DNA of 53,833 bases from Bradyrhizobium sp. (GTDB taxonomy: Bacteria > Pseudomonadota > Alphaproteobacteria > Rhizobiales > Xanthobacteraceae): the NCBI RefSeq assembly GCF_030654605.1, contig NZ_JAURXB010000183.1:1-53833 (forward strand), written 5' to 3'. A model generated the notes under the pieces. That model did not search any database. It worked only from the letters and a program-made list of their open reading frames with translations, and was not told the origin of the DNA. Position 1 is the stretch's first letter; every line of letters begins with the position of its first letter. The position numbers and the translations under genes are program-made. This document shows, piece after piece, positions 51,755 to 53,833 of this stretch.

Positions 51755-51857
51755 GTCGTCACCCGCGAAAGCGGGTGATCCAGTATTCCAGAGACGGTAG
51801 CGATTGAACCGAAAGGCCGCGGCGTACTGGGCACCCCGCTTTCGCGGGGTATGACGA
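51755..51857. repeat. Dispersed palindromic repeat, family C copy 2
   Basis: A 103-base element from GTCGTCACCCGCGAAAGCGG to CTTTCGCGGGGTATGACGA, placed 17 bases after a family A copy. The two fill most of the 295-base gap between the convergent LuxR and dehydrogenase genes. Confidence 0.8.
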
Positions 51858-51904
51858 GCTGTGGTGGGATCAGGCAGACGGGCAAGCTCTTGACGCCGCC
51901 CCGC

Positions 51905-52984
51905 CTACAACGCCGCGATCACCGCCTTCGCGATATCCGCGGTGCCGTTGTTGCCGCCGAATTCCATCGGCTTGATGCCGTCCGCATAGACCTTGTCGAC
52001 CGCGCGCTCGATGCATTCGCCGGCTTCCGCGGCGCCTTCGATGCCGTGCTTGTCGGCGAGCCAGTCCAGCATCATCGCGGTGGAGAGGATCATGCCGGTA
52101 GGATTGGCCTTGCCCTGCCCCATGATGTCGGGCGCGGTGCCGTGACAGGGCTGGAACACGGCGTGTTTATCACCGATGTCGGCCGACGGCGCCATGCCCA
52201 TGCCGCCGATCAGGCCGGCGGTGAGGTCGGAGAGAATGTCGCCGAACATGTTCTCCGTCACCAGCACGTCGAAATCCCAGGGCCGCTTCACCAGCAGCGC
52301 CGAGCAGGCATCGATATACATGTGATCCGCCCTGACCCCGGGGTGCTTCCTGGCGGCCTCGTCAAAAATCCCGCGGAAGAAGGCAAACGCCTTGAACACA
52401 TTGGCCTTGTCGACGCAGGCCAGCTGACCGGGCTTGCCGCGCGCCTTGCGGCGTTCGGCGAGACGGAAGGAGAATTCGAACAATCGTTCCGAGGTTTTTC
52501 GGGTGATCACCAGCGTCTCGCGCGCCTCGCTGTCGGTGACGACGCCCTTGCCCATCGAGGCGAACAGGCCCTCGGTGGATTCCCTGACAACGATCAGATC
52601 GATGCCGCGCGCATCGGCGCCGACGATCGGGCTCGGCACGCCCGGAATGAGCCGTGCCGGCCGCACCCCGGCATAGAGATCGAAGTGAACGCGCAGTTCG
52701 ATCTGCGGCGCGATCTCGGTGTTATCGGGGTAGCGCACCGACGGCAGACCGCAGGCGCCGAGCAGGACGGCGTCGGCCTCGTCGCATAGCCGGATCGTGC
52801 TTTCCGGCATCGACTTGCCGGTCTCGCGATAATGGTTGGCGCCGGCCGGCGCCTCGGTGAAGCGGAATTTCAACTCGGTGGTCGCCTCGATCTTGCGTAG
52901 CACTTCCAGCGCCGGCGCCATCACCTCGGGGCCAATTCCGTCGCCGCCGAGCACGGCGATGTGGAGGGCATTGTTGGCGGACAT
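51905..52984 (-). CDS. Isopropylmalate/isocitrate/tartrate dehydrogenase family enzyme
   Basis: A 359-residue NAD-dependent beta-decarboxylating dehydrogenase. The motifs are VLGGDGIGPEV at the N-terminus, RESTEGLFASMGKGVV (substrate loop), VDKANVFKA (catalytic Lys), and TENMFGDILSDL with the metal Asp. The NAD-site HGTAPDIMGQGKANPTGM follows. It lacks the LeuB-typical arginine-rich loop order seen by eye, so tartrate/malate-type or 3-isopropylmalate-like activity cannot be told apart. Start ATG 52984 has AAGGAAAC upstream. It is codirectional with the downstream-edge alcohol dehydrogenase, with a family A repeat between. Confidence 0.88.
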   Translation of the reverse strand: MSANNALHIAVLGGDGIGPEVMAPALEVLRKIEATTELKFRFTEAPAGANHYRETGKSMPESTIRLCDEADAVLLGACGLPSVRYPDNTEIAPQIELRVHFDLYAGVRPARLIPGVPSPIVGADARGIDLIVVRESTEGLFASMGKGVVTDSEARETLVITRKTSERLFEFSFRLAERRKARGKPGQLACVDKANVFKAFAFFRGIFDEAARKHPGVRADHMYIDACSALLVKRPWDFDVLVTENMFGDILSDLTAGLIGGMGMAPSADIGDKHAVFQPCHGTAPDIMGQGKANPTGMILSTAMMLDWLADKHGIEGAAEAGECIERAVDKVYADGIKPMEFGGNNGTADIAKAVIAAL

Positions 52985-53026
52985 GGGGAGTTTCCTTGAT
53001 GAAAGAAGCGGGCAATCAACTAACAA

Positions 53027-53112
53027 CGTCATTGCGAGCGCAGCGAAGCAATCCATGTGGCAACGCGAAGAAAGATGGATTGCTTCGTCGCAAGAGCTCC
53101 TCGCAATGACGG
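53027..53112. repeat. Dispersed palindromic repeat, family A copy 4
   Basis: An 86-base element from CGTCATTGCGAGCGCAGCGA to CTCGCAATGACGG, in the codirectional gap upstream of the dehydrogenase-family gene. Confidence 0.85.
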
Positions 53113-53132
53113 AAGTGACGAAGGTGGAAAAC

Positions 53133-53833
53133 CTACGGCGTCAGCACCGCGCGGCCGACCAGTTTCCCCTTCTGCAGATCGAGCAGCGCCTGGTTGGCCT
53201 GGGCCAGCGGCATCGTCGTCACCGGGATCGGCGGGATCTTCATGTTGCGCACCAGATCGAGCAGTTCCTTGGTCTCGCGCAGATTGCCGACATAGCTGCC
53301 CTGGATGGTGATCGCCTTGATCGGGATCAGCGGCAGCGCCCATGGCGCGCCGCCGCCGAACAGGCCGACGATCACGAGCTTGCCGCCCTTGGAAAGACAG
53401 TCGAAGCCGAGTTGCGCGGTCGCGGCATTGCCAACCAGATCGATCACGGCGCGGATCGGGCCGCCGGCTGCCTTTGTCAATTGCTCCAGCGCGTCGGGGG
53501 CCTTGCCATCGACGGCGGCGAGCGCGCCCGCCGCCATGGCTGCTTCGCGCTTGCGCGCATCGATATCGACGACGATGGCGCCCTTGCCGCCCATCGCCTT
53601 CAGCAGCGACAGCGCCATCAGGCCGAGCCCGCCGGCGCCGAAGATCACGATCGGCGTGCTGAAATCCTTCTCGACCTTCTTCAGCGCGCTGCAGGTGGTC
53701 ACGCCGGAGCAGGCATAGGGCGCCGCGGTGATGGGATCGAGACCGTTCAGATTGATCAGGTATTTCGGGTGCGGCACCGTCATGTGGTCGGCATAGCCGC
53801 CGTCGCAATAGACGCCGATTGCGTTCGGCTTGA
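53133..53833 (-). CDS. Zinc-type alcohol dehydrogenase, N-terminus beyond the window
   Basis: About 233 C-terminal residues of a medium-chain dehydrogenase. Visible parts are GVYCDGGYADHM (start of the second half of the catalytic domain), the Rossmann motif IVIFGAGGLGLMALSLLK, DIDARKREAAMAAGA, and a C-terminal LQKGKLVGRAVLTP. The reading frame runs off the window end, so the methionine at 53783 is internal and not the start. The catalytic zinc ligands lie outside the window. The substrate is unknown. Confidence 0.88.
   Translation of the reverse strand, partial: KPNAIGVYCDGGYADHMTVPHPKYLINLNGLDPITAAPYACSGVTTCSALKKVEKDFSTPIVIFGAGGLGLMALSLLKAMGGKGAIVVDIDARKREAAMAAGALAAVDGKAPDALEQLTKAAGGPIRAVIDLVGNAATAQLGFDCLSKGGKLVIVGLFGGGAPWALPLIPIKAITIQGSYVGNLRETKELLDLVRNMKIPPIPVTTMPLAQANQALLDLQKGKLVGRAVLTP

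Noticed and set aside
1259..53112. Palindromic repeats as a possible CRISPR array or IS ends
   Set aside because: Copies are dispersed over 50 kb, without regular spacers or any transposase or Cas gene, so they are REP-like intergenic elements.

Overview
The window looks like chromosomal DNA of a Bradyrhizobium-type alphaproteobacterium. The evidence is GC-rich coding sequence, many ABC, TRAP and Bug-type solute-binding proteins, a Bradyrhizobium-style nitrate assimilation operon (nrtABC, single-domain haemoglobin, flavoprotein, nasC), and at least 15 copies of dispersed palindromic intergenic repeats that fall into five families. No tRNA, rRNA, CRISPR array, transposase or phage gene was seen. 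The genus assignment is inferred.

Layout. 1-3.5 kb: a truncated secreted protein, a TetR regulator, and a glutamate dehydrogenase-family gene translationally coupled to a double-domain VOC protein. 3.6-8.7 kb: two PfkB-family kinases converging on a complete DctPQM TRAP transporter, with a repeat hairpin between dctP and dctQ. 8.8-11 kb: a ferredoxin reductase-type flavoprotein preceded by a 13-codon leader ORF, divergent from an enoyl-CoA hydratase. 11.2-24.6 kb: scattered sugar-acid catabolism genes, namely an IlvD/Edd dehydratase divergent from a GntR/FCD regulator, a uronate dehydrogenase-like SDR, an SMP-30 lactonase, an aldehyde dehydrogenase, and an FAH-family protein resembling XylX. 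Together these would suit a non-phosphorylative (Weimberg-like) route to 2-oxoglutarate. Among them sit an AceE-like E1/transketolase divergent from an Lrp regulator, a methyltransferase and a zinc alcohol dehydrogenase.

24.6-30.4 kb: a large autotransporter with a 21-residue repeat array and paired cysteines, a DMT exporter and an aldo/keto reductase. 30.6-38.4 kb: the nitrate operon, headed by a sigma-54-like promoter and an NtrC-type palindrome. 38.4-43.7 kb: an intradiol dioxygenase, a serine beta-lactamase-like esterase, an HWE-type histidine kinase, a small secreted beta-barrel protein and CcdA.

44.2-46 kb: a decayed purine (allantoin) degradation locus. puuE is frameshifted and joined by deletion to the C-terminal third of an allantoate amidohydrolase, downstream of an intact DUF3830 gene. 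46-53.8 kb: an isochorismatase-like hydrolase divergent from a coupled LysR-XRE pair, an orphan Bug receptor, an enoyl-CoA hydratase, a frameshifted LuxR-type regulator, an isopropylmalate/tartrate dehydrogenase-family enzyme, and a zinc alcohol dehydrogenase cut by the window end.

No wholly new multi-gene system is obvious. The strongest leads are regulatory or genomic: the nrtA promoter, the Lrp operator that extends over its own start codon, the leader ORF, the puuE deletion fusion, the split LuxR gene and the repeat-rich autotransporter.
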